Assembly: GCA_900754115.1 (NCBI GenBank)
Contig: CAAEBM010000013.1
Coordinates: 1 to 30,551, forward strand
DNA: 30,551 nt
Direction: 5' to 3'
Source: Bacilli bacterium
Lineage (GTDB): Bacteria; Bacillota_I; Bacilli_A; RFN20; CAG-631
In this document: in pieces, positions 7,745 to 16,336 of the stretch
Position numbering within the stretch: the stretch's first letter is position 1
Layout: every line of letters begins with the position of its first letter
Notes under the pieces: model-generated
The model's input: only the letters and a program-made list of their open reading frames with translations
The model's database searches: none
What the model was told of the DNA's origin: nothing
Made by a program: the position numbers and the translations under genes

Positions 7745-10354
7745 TCATTCATCTTCTAAAAATAATGATTGAGCATACTCTCCTGCTTCTATTTTGATAC
7801 ACGCTCTACTTTCAGTTGAACCAACAAAGAAAACTTGTCCGGTTGTTGCTGAAATAATCTGTTTTTGTTCTTCTTTATTAAAACTATCCCCAACTTTATA
7901 AATATCTAATACGTCAAGCATATCTGGTGCTGATAATTTAAAGATAAATGTATATTGACTATTTTTAACAATGGTAGAAGTTTTATTTTTTAATTCTTCG
8001 TTAGCGTTCCAATCCGCAATATTTTGAGTGGCGGGAATGAAACTACCATTATATTTTCTAATTCTTTTACTCATAGAATAGAAAAAGTCTAAAGCAATCG
8101 GATATTTTTCGTCTATAAATAAATGAGCTTCATCACATACGATAAGTGTTTTTAAGTTTTGTCCATTTTTATTGATTTCTCTTGCGTTAATAATTTCTTG
8201 CTCAATAAACTTAAAAATTAATAACATTTGTGCATTAGCTACAATTTTATTTTTAGTAGCAAATAAGGATTGAAAATTAAAATTAATAAAATCCTTTTGA
8301 GCGTTTAAATCAGAAGGGGAATTCCATATATCAGAATATCTACCATTTACAAACTTTTTAAGATATAATTCTGCCATTTGATAATCTTTTAAAGTTGTTT
8401 TGGTTTTCGTTTTTTGTTCTAAAGTCGTTAATACATCACTAAAGGTGGGAAAATCGGTTGCACTTAACATACTGCAATCGGTCATTTCATTAATTCCTTT
8501 TTTTTCATAGGTTTCAACTACTATATGATTAATCAGTTCTTTTACATCATTGCTCGCACCAACTAAAACAACATTGAAAAAAGATTCTAAAGTTTTTAAA
8601 TGCGTGTTAAAGGTGATAATGGAATCAGCAATTTCTCCATTTTCAGTTAAGATGTTATAAATATGAAACGGATTAATTTTTCCATCTTTAGCATTTCCTA
8701 CATCTATTAAATTTCCATTTATCTTTTTGGTTAGTTGAACGTATTCAGCTTCGGGATCTAAAAGAATAATTCTTGTTCCATTAGCCCATTCATTTATAAT
8801 TAAATTTTTTAAAAAGTAAGATTTTCCACTTCCACTTTTTCCTATCACCATTGCATTGGAATTTTGGTAAGAATGATTTCTTTTCCACAAGTTTAAAATA
8901 AATGGATAAAAATTATTTTTATTTCGACCAAGTAAAATCCCACCTTCATCCATTGAAAAAGTTCTAACAAAGGGGAATACTGCACACAAAGATGAACTAT
9001 TGATACTCCTTTCATATAACGAAAGAGTTTGAATGGGTAGATTCATCTTTTTAAACGATTGGATTTGTAATCCATATAGATTAGAAACTTTAAAATTATT
9101 TAATAAAATTTCTCTTCTTACTTTTCTTTTATAATTGCTATCATTTAAATAATTGTATGCTGTGACAAAAATGCTAACATCATAAAGAGATTCATTTTCA
9201 GATAATAAACTATCTAATAAGGAATACATTGTTTCTTGATGTATTTGAGCATAATTTGTTTCACTTGCTTTTTCAGCAATGATTTGCTTTGTTTCCATTT
9301 CAGAAATACATTTGTCTATTCTTCTAATCGCCTTGTATTTTTCTACAGGCTTGATATGCATGACTGCTTTGGTATTTGGAATATGGAAAAGTTCGCTACC
9401 CCAAGCGTTTTTTACTTTTAATGGATAATCAACAATAGCAAAAGTTGCGGTTTCTAATTCATCTATATAATATTTATTACTTTTAAAATCTATTTTTTGT
9501 GGTAATATCCATTTTAATAATTGATTATTTTCAATACTCTTTACTTCTCTTTCATCAAAATTTCTTGAAAAATTATATTTTAAAAAGATAGCTGTTTCTT
9601 TTACATCTAGTATTTTTGTTGTTAAACCACTTTTATGGATTTCTGATGAAACATTGATGACTAATTGTTCTAAATCTTTTTCTTTATTTGTATAAATGAC
9701 CATATAAAAATCAGATAAATATTGTTTTTTAATATTATTTAATTTATCAATCTTATCAATTCTTTCTTTCAAAAGATTAATTTTAATTTCTTTTGTCGTT
9801 TCATCTTCTAAACTATTTTCTACTGTTTTAATTTTTAAAAATAAATCTTTTGCAAAAGAATCTAAATTCATTGGTCTATCAATTTTTACAATATCTATCA
9901 TCTGTCCTTCTTCTAGTTGCTTGAGTGCATTTGCCAAATAATGAATATCTACATTTTGTTGTTGAACATCTTCCATACCAAAATTTTTTTGTCCTATTTT
10001 GATGACTTTGCTAAAATAATGATTTTGATATTCGATTGTTCCATTTTCTTTTAATTCTTGAATGCCAATGATTTTGTCTATTTTTTCTTTTTTATTTTTT
10101 GCGTTTTGTTGATAATGTTTTTTGCTCCCTATAAATTTAAGATTATCAAAAATACAAGTATAGAATATTCCATTTTGTGTCGGCATTAATATACAAATAC
10201 TAAATAAAAGAATAAGAATTGACAAAACAAATTGTCCTTTTGTTAATAGGATAAAAAGAATAATGAATAAAACTAATGCTACTAAAATATCTGCAAGAGA
10301 ATAACACTTCCATATCGTATTTTTTACTTTTATTTTCTTTGGAATAATTCTCAT
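7745..10354 (-). CDS. virB4: VirB4-type secretion ATPase with N-terminal VirB3/PrgI-like domain
   Basis: An 869-residue conjugation ATPase that powers pilus assembly and substrate transfer at the membrane. Two closely spaced membrane helices (about 21-39 and 42-60) after a short basic N terminus match the VirB3/PrgI-like family, here fused to VirB4. The ATPase domain has Walker A GKSGSGKS (505-512), a following LLDPEAEY segment, and Walker B LIVCDEAH (737-744). A distal motif PATQN near 775 fits the RecA-like HerA/VirB4 fold. The start overlaps the VirB6-like stop as ATGA, with GGAGG 11 bases upstream. Nothing is missing compared with the family. Confidence 0.93.
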   Translation of the reverse strand: MRIIPKKIKVKNTIWKCYSLADILVALVLFIILFILLTKGQFVLSILILLFSICILMPTQNGIFYTCIFDNLKFIGSKKHYQQNAKNKKEKIDKIIGIQELKENGTIEYQNHYFSKVIKIGQKNFGMEDVQQQNVDIHYLANALKQLEEGQMIDIVKIDRPMNLDSFAKDLFLKIKTVENSLEDETTKEIKINLLKERIDKIDKLNNIKKQYLSDFYMVIYTNKEKDLEQLVINVSSEIHKSGLTTKILDVKETAIFLKYNFSRNFDEREVKSIENNQLLKWILPQKIDFKSNKYYIDELETATFAIVDYPLKVKNAWGSELFHIPNTKAVMHIKPVEKYKAIRRIDKCISEMETKQIIAEKASETNYAQIHQETMYSLLDSLLSENESLYDVSIFVTAYNYLNDSNYKRKVRREILLNNFKVSNLYGLQIQSFKKMNLPIQTLSLYERSINSSSLCAVFPFVRTFSMDEGGILLGRNKNNFYPFILNLWKRNHSYQNSNAMVIGKSGSGKSYFLKNLIINEWANGTRIILLDPEAEYVQLTKKINGNLIDVGNAKDGKINPFHIYNILTENGEIADSIITFNTHLKTLESFFNVVLVGASNDVKELINHIVVETYEKKGINEMTDCSMLSATDFPTFSDVLTTLEQKTKTKTTLKDYQMAELYLKKFVNGRYSDIWNSPSDLNAQKDFINFNFQSLFATKNKIVANAQMLLIFKFIEQEIINAREINKNGQNLKTLIVCDEAHLFIDEKYPIALDFFYSMSKRIRKYNGSFIPATQNIADWNANEELKNKTSTIVKNSQYTFIFKLSAPDMLDVLDIYKVGDSFNKEEQKQIISATTGQVFFVGSTESRACIKIEAGEYAQSLFLEDE

Positions 10355-11532
10355 TCGTTTTGTGTTCCTCCTTCGTCTTGATTGGTATCTTGATTTTCTT
10401 CTATATATTGATTATCGTTATCTTCTTCTTTTCGTTTTTTGGGTTTTATCACTTTTTTACCGATAGAACTTGCTCCTCTAATTATTTTTGAAGCCACTCC
10501 AATTGTTGCAATGCCTGCAATTCGACTACCATAAAACGCATTTCTTAAAAATCCACCACCTGCTTGCACATCATCTGCTTGTCCAAACAATCTAGTAAAT
10601 AAGGTTTGTCCAGCGGGAATGACCATTGCCCCACCTATTATCATAAAAATCAAAAAAATTGTATTTCCAAATGAGCCAACTCCTATAATCTTAACTTGTG
10701 AAATAATAGGCAATAGTAGTAAAAAGACATTGACTGAAAAAATCGTTCCATACGCTAATATAATTTTGGTAATAAAAGTTTCTCGCCACATTTTAAATTT
10801 TGCCCCATCATCTAATGGCAAAGTAGACATTGAAACAGGCAACGTTAAATAAAGCAACCCAATTTCATAAACTCGTTTAGCAAGATTAAGAATGGCAACA
10901 ATCAGTGCTATCATCAAACCAATAGCTGCTATCATACTTGGTAAATACATAAAATTATCAGGATTAATCATTCCGTTCATTTTCCACGATGTAGGCCAAA
11001 TGCCAAACATAGCAGTTTTGTAATCTCCCATAATCTCTCTCACACTTAAATTTGTGATATCCACTTCGTTTATTTTATAGCCATTAATCCATTCTTTTAC
11101 ACAAGCATTAAATAATGAATTTGATAACTTCGTTGTATTTCCAATTTGAAATATTTCTGCAACCAAACGTAAAATAGTATTAGAAATTAAAATCCCCAAA
11201 AAAACTACTGCAATCATTGCTAAAGTTCCTAATAATGCTAAAAAGAACTTCCCTAATATTCCTGTTAAATTTCGATTGTTGGCAATCATGTTTTTGATCA
11301 AGGCAACAATTGTGAAAATACAGGTTAATCCAATTGCTAAAATAAAGATACACCAAAATATAGTTGTAATTGTTGAATCTCCTATAACTAAATCAATAAT
11401 ATTGACTTCTTGATTTCGATATTGAATGGTAGTAATTCCACTTATTCCATCAAAGATTTCCATTATTCCATCTATTAATTTTAAAAACCAAAGAAAAATC
11501 AACATAATTAATTCTTCAAAAAAGATAACCAT
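10351..11532 (-). CDS. VirB6/TrbL-like polytopic channel protein
   Basis: A 393-residue inner-membrane protein with about six or seven hydrophobic segments. Conserved-looking features include SVREIMGDYKTAMFGIWPTS, LAKRVYEIGLLYLTLPVSMS and IPAGQTLFTRLFGQAD. These match my recollection of the mobile-element family named after Mycoplasma bovis ICE gene Mbov_0396 and of clostridial CTn VirB6-like proteins. The protein ends in a basic then acidic, Asn/Gln-rich cytoplasmic tail (about 345-393). AAGGAG is six bases before the ATG. It sits between the pilin and VirB4 genes, as VirB6-type proteins do. Its role is the membrane pore of the type IV secretion system; the family is well supported, the exact subfamily less so. 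Confidence 0.82.
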   Translation of the reverse strand: MVIFFEELIMLIFLWFLKLIDGIMEIFDGISGITTIQYRNQEVNIIDLVIGDSTITTIFWCIFILAIGLTCIFTIVALIKNMIANNRNLTGILGKFFLALLGTLAMIAVVFLGILISNTILRLVAEIFQIGNTTKLSNSLFNACVKEWINGYKINEVDITNLSVREIMGDYKTAMFGIWPTSWKMNGMINPDNFMYLPSMIAAIGLMIALIVAILNLAKRVYEIGLLYLTLPVSMSTLPLDDGAKFKMWRETFITKIILAYGTIFSVNVFLLLLPIISQVKIIGVGSFGNTIFLIFMIIGGAMVIPAGQTLFTRLFGQADDVQAGGGFLRNAFYGSRIAGIATIGVASKIIRGASSIGKKVIKPKKRKEEDNDNQYIEENQDTNQDEGGTQNE

Positions 11533-11555
11533 TGTTTTCTCCTTTATGTAGAAGG

Positions 11556-11577
11556 AAGCGACAAAGAGTTGTCGCTT
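11556..11577 (-). promoter_or_regulatory. Hairpin between the pilin and VirB6-like genes
   Basis: A perfect 9-bp stem (11556-11564 with 11569-11577) and a 4-base loop starts at the pilin stop codon. There is no T run after it on the minus strand, so it is unlikely to be a full terminator. It may stabilise the 3' end of a processed, abundant pilin mRNA or attenuate expression of downstream genes. Confidence 0.6.
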
Positions 11578-11911
11578 ATCCTTTTAATGAACAAATATTT
11601 TTCACAATGAGTGTAAGGCTTTCTGTTTCTTCTTTACCAACCCACGCAGACAAGCCCTTGATGAGAAGTGGAGCACCCATTGCAACAACGAAGATAATTA
11701 CGATACCAACAATTAAATTTTTAATCATATCTCTTGCGTTGATTTTTTCTTCATTTCTATGAGCAATGGCAATTTTAATTCCTACATATGCTCCCCATAT
11801 TACAACGATTGCAGCTAATCCCATTACAATATAAATCCAAAAGCTATTCATCAATTCATCTAGTTTAGTTATAATTTCTTGTAAATTATCATTTAAAGTA
11901 TTTGTTAACAT
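11576..11911 (-). CDS. VirB2-like conjugative pilin
   Basis: A 111-residue protein with an N-terminal amphipathic segment and two membrane helices (about 24-47 and 65-89). These are separated by a short polar loop HRNEEKINARDMIKN, and a short tail follows. This is the architecture of VirB2/TrbC-type pilins, and the sequence resembles the pilin-like family named after Mycoplasma bovis ICE gene Mbov_0395. The ATG has GGAGG six bases upstream. It lies between virD4 and the VirB6-like gene. The same helix-loop-helix module recurs at the C terminus of the surface protein encoded at 7730-5169. Confidence 0.82.
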   Translation of the reverse strand: MLTNTLNDNLQEIITKLDELMNSFWIYIVMGLAAIVVIWGAYVGIKIAIAHRNEEKINARDMIKNLIVGIVIIFVVAMGAPLLIKGLSAWVGKEETESLTLIVKNICSLKG

Positions 11912-11930
11912 TTTTTTCCTCCTTATTTTT

Positions 11931-14126
11931 TTATTTTATTGCTTGATGTTGTAAATTTAGTAAAAGCGGTAGTGCTTCTTTTGTTAAGTAGTCTGCTATA
12001 TCTTGCATTTTTTGTGCTGTAGTTTGGTTGTAATTTTCTGCTAAAGTATAAAGCACTGTCGCTTTGTTTTCTAAAGACGCTTTTTCAATAATTTCTACGT
12101 CTTTTGTTTTTAATAAAATGAAAAGTTGTTCTAATTTTTTATTGATTCTTTTTATCACTTCCTCCCATTCTTTATCTAACATTAGTAACTTTTCTTTTTC
12201 ATCTTGAAAGTATTGGTCAAAATTCTTTTCTTCTTTATCAATTTCATCTAACATTCGTTCGTCTATAAAATTATTTTTTTGATTAATATCAAATACATAA
12301 TTTTCTTTTTCAAAAAGAGTTCCCTCTTTTTTAGTGAGGTCGGCTTTCCCTTCACTAAAATAAAACTCTTTTAATTCATAGGATGGAGTAAATTGTGACC
12401 ATATCGGTTGATATCCTCTTACAGAAATAATTGCATCTCCTTTTTTATTTCCATTCAATCGTTCTAGCATTCCTGTTGTAATTAATGGTTGATTCATCGC
12501 TCCTACATTTGAACTTGGTAAAGATTCAACGCTTGTATTGATAGATAAAGTTTTTATCTTTTTTTGACCACATAAATCGCTGAACTCTTTTCTTGTTTCT
12601 ATGTCATCTGTTCCAATAAATATTTTTACATTGCAATTTGATTTAATGATATCTGCTATTTCATTTCCATAACGATTTTTAAGTTGAGAATAACTTTGTA
12701 ATACAAATAAAAAGCGAACTCCTCTTGAACGGGCAACCGTTACCATTCCATCCATTTCTTCAAAATGAGGTAAATTGCCAAATTCATCTAAAATGAAATA
12801 TACATTTCTTTTTAAAATTGCCGTTGATGTTTCTGCTCTTCGCAAATTAAGATTTGCCTTTTCAACTAATTCTTTATAAATTTGAGTGATAAATAACGTT
12901 ACAAAGCGATGTCTTGTTTGTCTTTCATCTGGAATAACAATGAATACTGCTTGAGGGGTTTCATCTAGATGAATAATGTCTAATTCACTTTCGCTAGTCA
13001 AAGCCAAAATGCCATCATCTGTTAGTTGTTGCATATAACTATTGACTTCCGAAAGATAACTTGTCAGGGTTTTATCACTCGTTATCAATACGGTGTTTAC
13101 AAGACCTTTAACTTTAGAAAATTCTTCTCGTTTTTCAATGAGATATTGTTTTAAAACTGTTGTATCTTCCGAACAATACTTAGTAATATTGTGATAAATA
13201 TTAAAGAGTAGTAATTGTTTTTCTTCCACTTCATCTTTTAGACAATCCTCACATAATGCTAATACAAAGCCAAGAATTAAATTTCTTGCTCCTTCTTCCC
13301 AAGTAGGCTGGTCTTTATTTTGCACAGGACAAAGAGTATAGACCAAATCTTTAGCATTTTCAAAAATCTCATCTTTTAGTTCTTGTATCCTTGCTTTTGC
13401 GTCTTTATAAGATAGAAAAGTTTCATTTGCTCCGTAGTATTTCCCATCTTTTTGAATTAAATTGTTTTGCAAATCTTTAACTAGACGAATTCTTCGAATA
13501 AGCACATTCATTGGATTCCATTTCGTTGATGAATAAGGCTCTCTTAAATCTATCATTGAAACTTGATATCCTTCTTTTTCTAATTGTTTTTTGTGTTTTT
13601 CATATAGTTCTTTTTTCGGATCAGTCACGATTAAACTTGGTTTTGTTTTACTATGAGCTAATATTGCAATATTTTGATCAACAAATCCTGTTGTTTTTCC
13701 CGAACCGGTTGTCCCTACAATCAAAGAATGTAATTGTGAAGTAGTAATGATTTCTATCGTCTTTCTTTTCTTTTTTGCTCCAATCACGATACCATCATTT
13801 TTTTCTTTTATACTATGCCAATCACTGATTTCAAATTCTTTGAGTTTTTTTAATTTTTTTATCGCCAGCCACTCTGTATCTTCTAAATCATTTTCTTTCA
13901 TGACGATATTTTGAGCATCAATTTTATACATCAGTAAATACCAAATTAAAATCACACCATTTATAAAGCCAACTAATAACCAATAATCTTGTGTTTGCAA
14001 TATTTCTTTAATCGTTTGTGTTCCTGCAAGTCGATATAAATAAAGAATAAGGATGCAAATAAAGACGCTAGTGATTCCCAAAAATAATAGTTGTCCTTTG
14101 AGTTTTTTCTTCTTTTTCTGTTTCAT
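11931..14126 (-). CDS. virD4: VirD4/TraG-type coupling ATPase
   Basis: A 731-residue type IV coupling protein that links the relaxosome to the secretion channel. Two N-terminal membrane helices (about 11-32 and 48-67) are followed by Walker A GTTGSGKTT (138-146), TDPKKELY near 168-175, and Walker B ILDEFGNLPHF (445-455). A VLQSYSQLKNRYG segment and the IKSNCNVKIFIG pattern, typical of TraG/VirD4, follow. The C-terminal 150 residues are helical and charged. The start overlaps the relaxase stop as ATGA, and a GAGGAGG lies 13 bases upstream, a rather long gap. It is complete for the family. Confidence 0.94.
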   Translation of the reverse strand: MKQKKKKKLKGQLLFLGITSVFICILILYLYRLAGTQTIKEILQTQDYWLLVGFINGVILIWYLLMYKIDAQNIVMKENDLEDTEWLAIKKLKKLKEFEISDWHSIKEKNDGIVIGAKKKRKTIEIITTSQLHSLIVGTTGSGKTTGFVDQNIAILAHSKTKPSLIVTDPKKELYEKHKKQLEKEGYQVSMIDLREPYSSTKWNPMNVLIRRIRLVKDLQNNLIQKDGKYYGANETFLSYKDAKARIQELKDEIFENAKDLVYTLCPVQNKDQPTWEEGARNLILGFVLALCEDCLKDEVEEKQLLLFNIYHNITKYCSEDTTVLKQYLIEKREEFSKVKGLVNTVLITSDKTLTSYLSEVNSYMQQLTDDGILALTSESELDIIHLDETPQAVFIVIPDERQTRHRFVTLFITQIYKELVEKANLNLRRAETSTAILKRNVYFILDEFGNLPHFEEMDGMVTVARSRGVRFLFVLQSYSQLKNRYGNEIADIIKSNCNVKIFIGTDDIETRKEFSDLCGQKKIKTLSINTSVESLPSSNVGAMNQPLITTGMLERLNGNKKGDAIISVRGYQPIWSQFTPSYELKEFYFSEGKADLTKKEGTLFEKENYVFDINQKNNFIDERMLDEIDKEEKNFDQYFQDEKEKLLMLDKEWEEVIKRINKKLEQLFILLKTKDVEIIEKASLENKATVLYTLAENYNQTTAQKMQDIADYLTKEALPLLLNLQHQAIK

Positions 14127-15412
14127 CTTTTACTTTTTTCCTCCTCTTTCTTTTTTTCTTGCTTTATCTCTTCTTCAATTTCTTGCAATCTATTCGTGTA
14201 TTGTTTTTGTAAGAGTTCGCTTTCTTCGCCAAAACTAAGCATAAATAGATTAAACATCTGATTTATCTTTTTTTCTGATATCCGAATTGATTTCTTTAAG
14301 CCAATATGATTGACAGTATAGTTTTTTTTCCTTTCATAAAATTCAGGTTTAATAAATTTTGCTAATTGCAATACTAAATTCCCTTGCCTACGCTGATAGT
14401 CTTTTTCAATTTTTTCAATGATGTCGATATTTTTTTTATCTATATTGAAATGATAAAGGGGTAAATATTCTTTTATTCTTTCTTCATCTAAATTGCGTTC
14501 GCTATATGCAAAAGTTTGATTCATTATGTTTTCAATTACTTTTTTTCTTTTTTCAAGTTCTTCATAAAATTGACGATTGGCAACCCTTGCTTTCCCATTA
14601 TAATCTAATAGCATTTTTACTATTTGATCTACCCTTTCCCGATATGGTTTCATATCTTGACTGCCATAAGAAACTCTTCCTGTTTTAGGTAATTCTTTTG
14701 CTAAACTTAAAATAGCCTTTTTGATTTCTTCTTTGCTATTCATTGCTACTTTTATGGCTGTCATTTCCCTTAATGCTTTGATTGCCTCTTGTCGTTTTCT
14801 AGAGAGGTCATCTCTATTCTCACTGACGAATATTCCTGTTTTCACAAACATTTTATCTAATGCTTTTTTATCTATCTTTCCTTTTTTTCGATATGTTAGC
14901 GTCCCATCTTTTTCTTGATATGTCGGTTCTTTTTCCCAAAAAACAAAATGAATGTGTAAATGATGTGGTCTATCTGTATGTAGTGAGCAAATTAAATCGA
15001 TATTTTTGGAATTTAACTTTGCACTTTGAAAAAAAGTAAAAAATGTTTGATTGACTAACACTATACTTTTTTCTAAAGTATCAATTTTATGAGAATTTTC
15101 TTCATTCAATGATATAAATCCATGCCAAATATTTCCTTTATTTTGTTTAGCTCGTTCTTTCATTTGTTGCAATTCATCTTCTTCAATTAATCCTTTTTGA
15201 TTAAAAACTTTAGTATTCTTTTGTAAATATTCTAAAATAGAGTCATAGTTCGTTTTTTTATCTTGACTGATATAGGATAAAATATTTTTTTTGCCTGTCA
15301 TATTATAAAATGCTCTCTCTTCTTGATGTTGTTTTATTTCTTGTTGACTCGCATTTTTTGGTAATTGATAGGGCGTATATCGAATGTTAAAAATAATTGG
15401 TTGATTATTAAT
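14123..15412 (-). CDS. MOBP-type relaxase with apparent AUU start
   Basis: A 429-residue DNA nicking enzyme for conjugation. The metal-binding motif HTDRPHHLHIHF (His145, Asp147, His150, His153, His155 from the proposed start) is the HxDxxHxHxH signature of MOBP relaxases. The first ATG (15301) would cut off the N-terminal strand that these enzymes need. The frame is open upstream through QPIIFNIRYTPYQLPK, which has relaxase N-terminal character. No ATG, GTG or TTG exists there. GGGAGG (15424-15419) is six bases before an ATT codon at 15412, which I take as the start. The C-terminal half is helical and charged. The gene follows the accessory gene after 17 bases and a candidate oriT lies just upstream. 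The catalytic Tyr was not assigned with confidence. Confidence 0.88.
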   Translation of the reverse strand: MNNQPIIFNIRYTPYQLPKNASQQEIKQHQEERAFYNMTGKKNILSYISQDKKTNYDSILEYLQKNTKVFNQKGLIEEDELQQMKERAKQNKGNIWHGFISLNEENSHKIDTLEKSIVLVNQTFFTFFQSAKLNSKNIDLICSLHTDRPHHLHIHFVFWEKEPTYQEKDGTLTYRKKGKIDKKALDKMFVKTGIFVSENRDDLSRKRQEAIKALREMTAIKVAMNSKEEIKKAILSLAKELPKTGRVSYGSQDMKPYRERVDQIVKMLLDYNGKARVANRQFYEELEKRKKVIENIMNQTFAYSERNLDEERIKEYLPLYHFNIDKKNIDIIEKIEKDYQRRQGNLVLQLAKFIKPEFYERKKNYTVNHIGLKKSIRISEKKINQMFNLFMLSFGEESELLQKQYTNRLQEIEEEIKQEKKKEEEKSKR

Positions 15413-15429
15413 AGTTTTCCTCCCTTCTT

Positions 15430-15891
15430 TTATTCTTTATTTTCTTTTAATGCTTTTAGTTCATATTGGATGAGATAGTCGGGTGTATCTCTGTAATATC
15501 CTTCTTCAAATTTTTTCCCACTAACTACTTTTTGATTTAATTCTAAATTTTTAATTTGAAATAATGAGCATAGAATAGATTTATTGATTGTTTCATTCAC
15601 AATTATTTCTTTTAATAAACGAATAATTTGTGATAGTGATTCTTCATCGGTTTTTAATGGAGTTTCTTTTTTTTCTTCTTTTGGTTTTTCTATTTTGAAT
15701 ACTTCATTAAATAGAATTTCTATTCCATAAAATAACGCTTCATTCACAACTTTATTAAAACTTTTTTCATATTCAGGTAACGTCATAATTTGATCAATCT
15801 GTTCCCATATATTTATATCTTTTATCGTAATAAATTTTCTTGTATTTCTGTCTGTATTTCTTTCTCCTCTCACCTTGATTAAACTCCTCAT
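15430..15891 (-). CDS. Candidate relaxosome accessory protein
   Basis: A 153-residue charged protein directly upstream of the relaxase and directly beside the candidate oriT, the usual place for a MobC-like nicking accessory protein. The N-terminal 60 residues (RKFITIKDINIWEQIDQIMT, then helices) could be a strand-helix-helix DNA-binding unit. A Lys/Glu-rich linker and a helical C terminus follow. Start: the ATG at 15891 has no clear Shine-Dalgarno, whereas GAGGAG lies ten bases before an in-frame GTG at 15873, so the product may be six residues shorter. I do not recognise a named family; the role is inferred from position. Confidence 0.7.
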   Translation of the reverse strand: MRSLIKVRGERNTDRNTRKFITIKDINIWEQIDQIMTLPEYEKSFNKVVNEALFYGIEILFNEVFKIEKPKEEKKETPLKTDEESLSQIIRLLKEIIVNETINKSILCSLFQIKNLELNQKVVSGKKFEEGYYRDTPDYLIQYELKALKENKE

Positions 15892-15959
15892 TTTAGAAAT
15901 GGGTTTCCCATTTGCTTCCTATCGAAAATCAACTTGTTGCATTTTCCTTATCCTGCCTA
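15892..15959 (+). other. oriT: Candidate origin of transfer (oriT) with IncP/VirD2-like nic sequence
   Basis: The plus strand carries TTATCCTGCC at 15948-15957, matching the core YATCCTG/Y nick sequence shared by RP4-type oriT and Agrobacterium T-DNA borders. The predicted nick is between G15955 and C15956. Ten bases before the nick ends an inverted repeat: AAAATCAAC (15925-15933), a 2-base loop, then GTTG-C-ATTTT (15936-15945), with one bulged base. This repeat-then-nic layout is typical of MOBP oriTs. A second perfect inverted repeat (15897-15913, 7-bp arms) lies further upstream. A MOBP-type relaxase gene follows nearby. Only experiment can confirm nicking. Confidence 0.65.
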
Positions 15960-16325
15960 TTTTTTAGACTTTTTTGCAACACTTTTGGTCGATTTTTTAT
16001 GCTCATTTTCTTGAAAAAGATTTTGTTGCATTTCTGCAACAGGGTAACTCATTTCAATAATAATTCCTGTTTCTTCTTGTTGTTGCTTTAAACTTTGTGC
16101 TCGTTTTAACCCTCCTAATTTTCCATTTTCAACATCTCTTTTTTCTTCATCTAAAGCAATCTTGATTAATTGAAAATGAGCATTGATTTTTTTGTTTTGT
16201 TGATGTTCTTTTTTTTCAAAAACATAATTACATATTGCTTTTAAAAATTGACCGGCTTCTTTGTCTTTCATTAAATAAACTGCTTGAGCATATGATTGTC
16301 TAAATTTGAAATTTTTTTCTTTCAT
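15957..16325 (-). CDS. DUF6291-like small protein
   Basis: A 122-residue protein whose first 80 residues resemble DUF6291 proteins found in phage and mobile element replication regions. They show FKFRQSYAQAVYLMKDKEAG, then a helix with AICNYVF, and a DEEKRDVENGKLGGLKRA end. The tail is Gln-rich then basic (KSTKSVAKKSKK). GGAGG five bases before the ATG supports the start. The stop codon abuts the predicted nic site. It would be the first gene to enter a recipient. Function is not known; the region is linked to DNA replication in other elements. Confidence 0.65.
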   Translation of the reverse strand: MKEKNFKFRQSYAQAVYLMKDKEAGQFLKAICNYVFEKKEHQQNKKINAHFQLIKIALDEEKRDVENGKLGGLKRAQSLKQQQEETGIIIEMSYPVAEMQQNLFQENEHKKSTKSVAKKSKK

Positions 16326-16336
16326 TTTTTCCTCCT

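Noticed and set aside
7746..7748. ATG start for the surface protein
   Set aside because: The strong AAAGGAGG lies downstream of it, inside the first codons, and is well placed for the TTG at 7730. The ATG could still be used by coupling, so this is a preference only.
14123..15301. Relaxase starting at the first ATG (15301)
   Set aside because: There is no Shine-Dalgarno before it, and the frame is open upstream with relaxase-like N-terminal sequence and a perfect ribosome-binding site before ATT.
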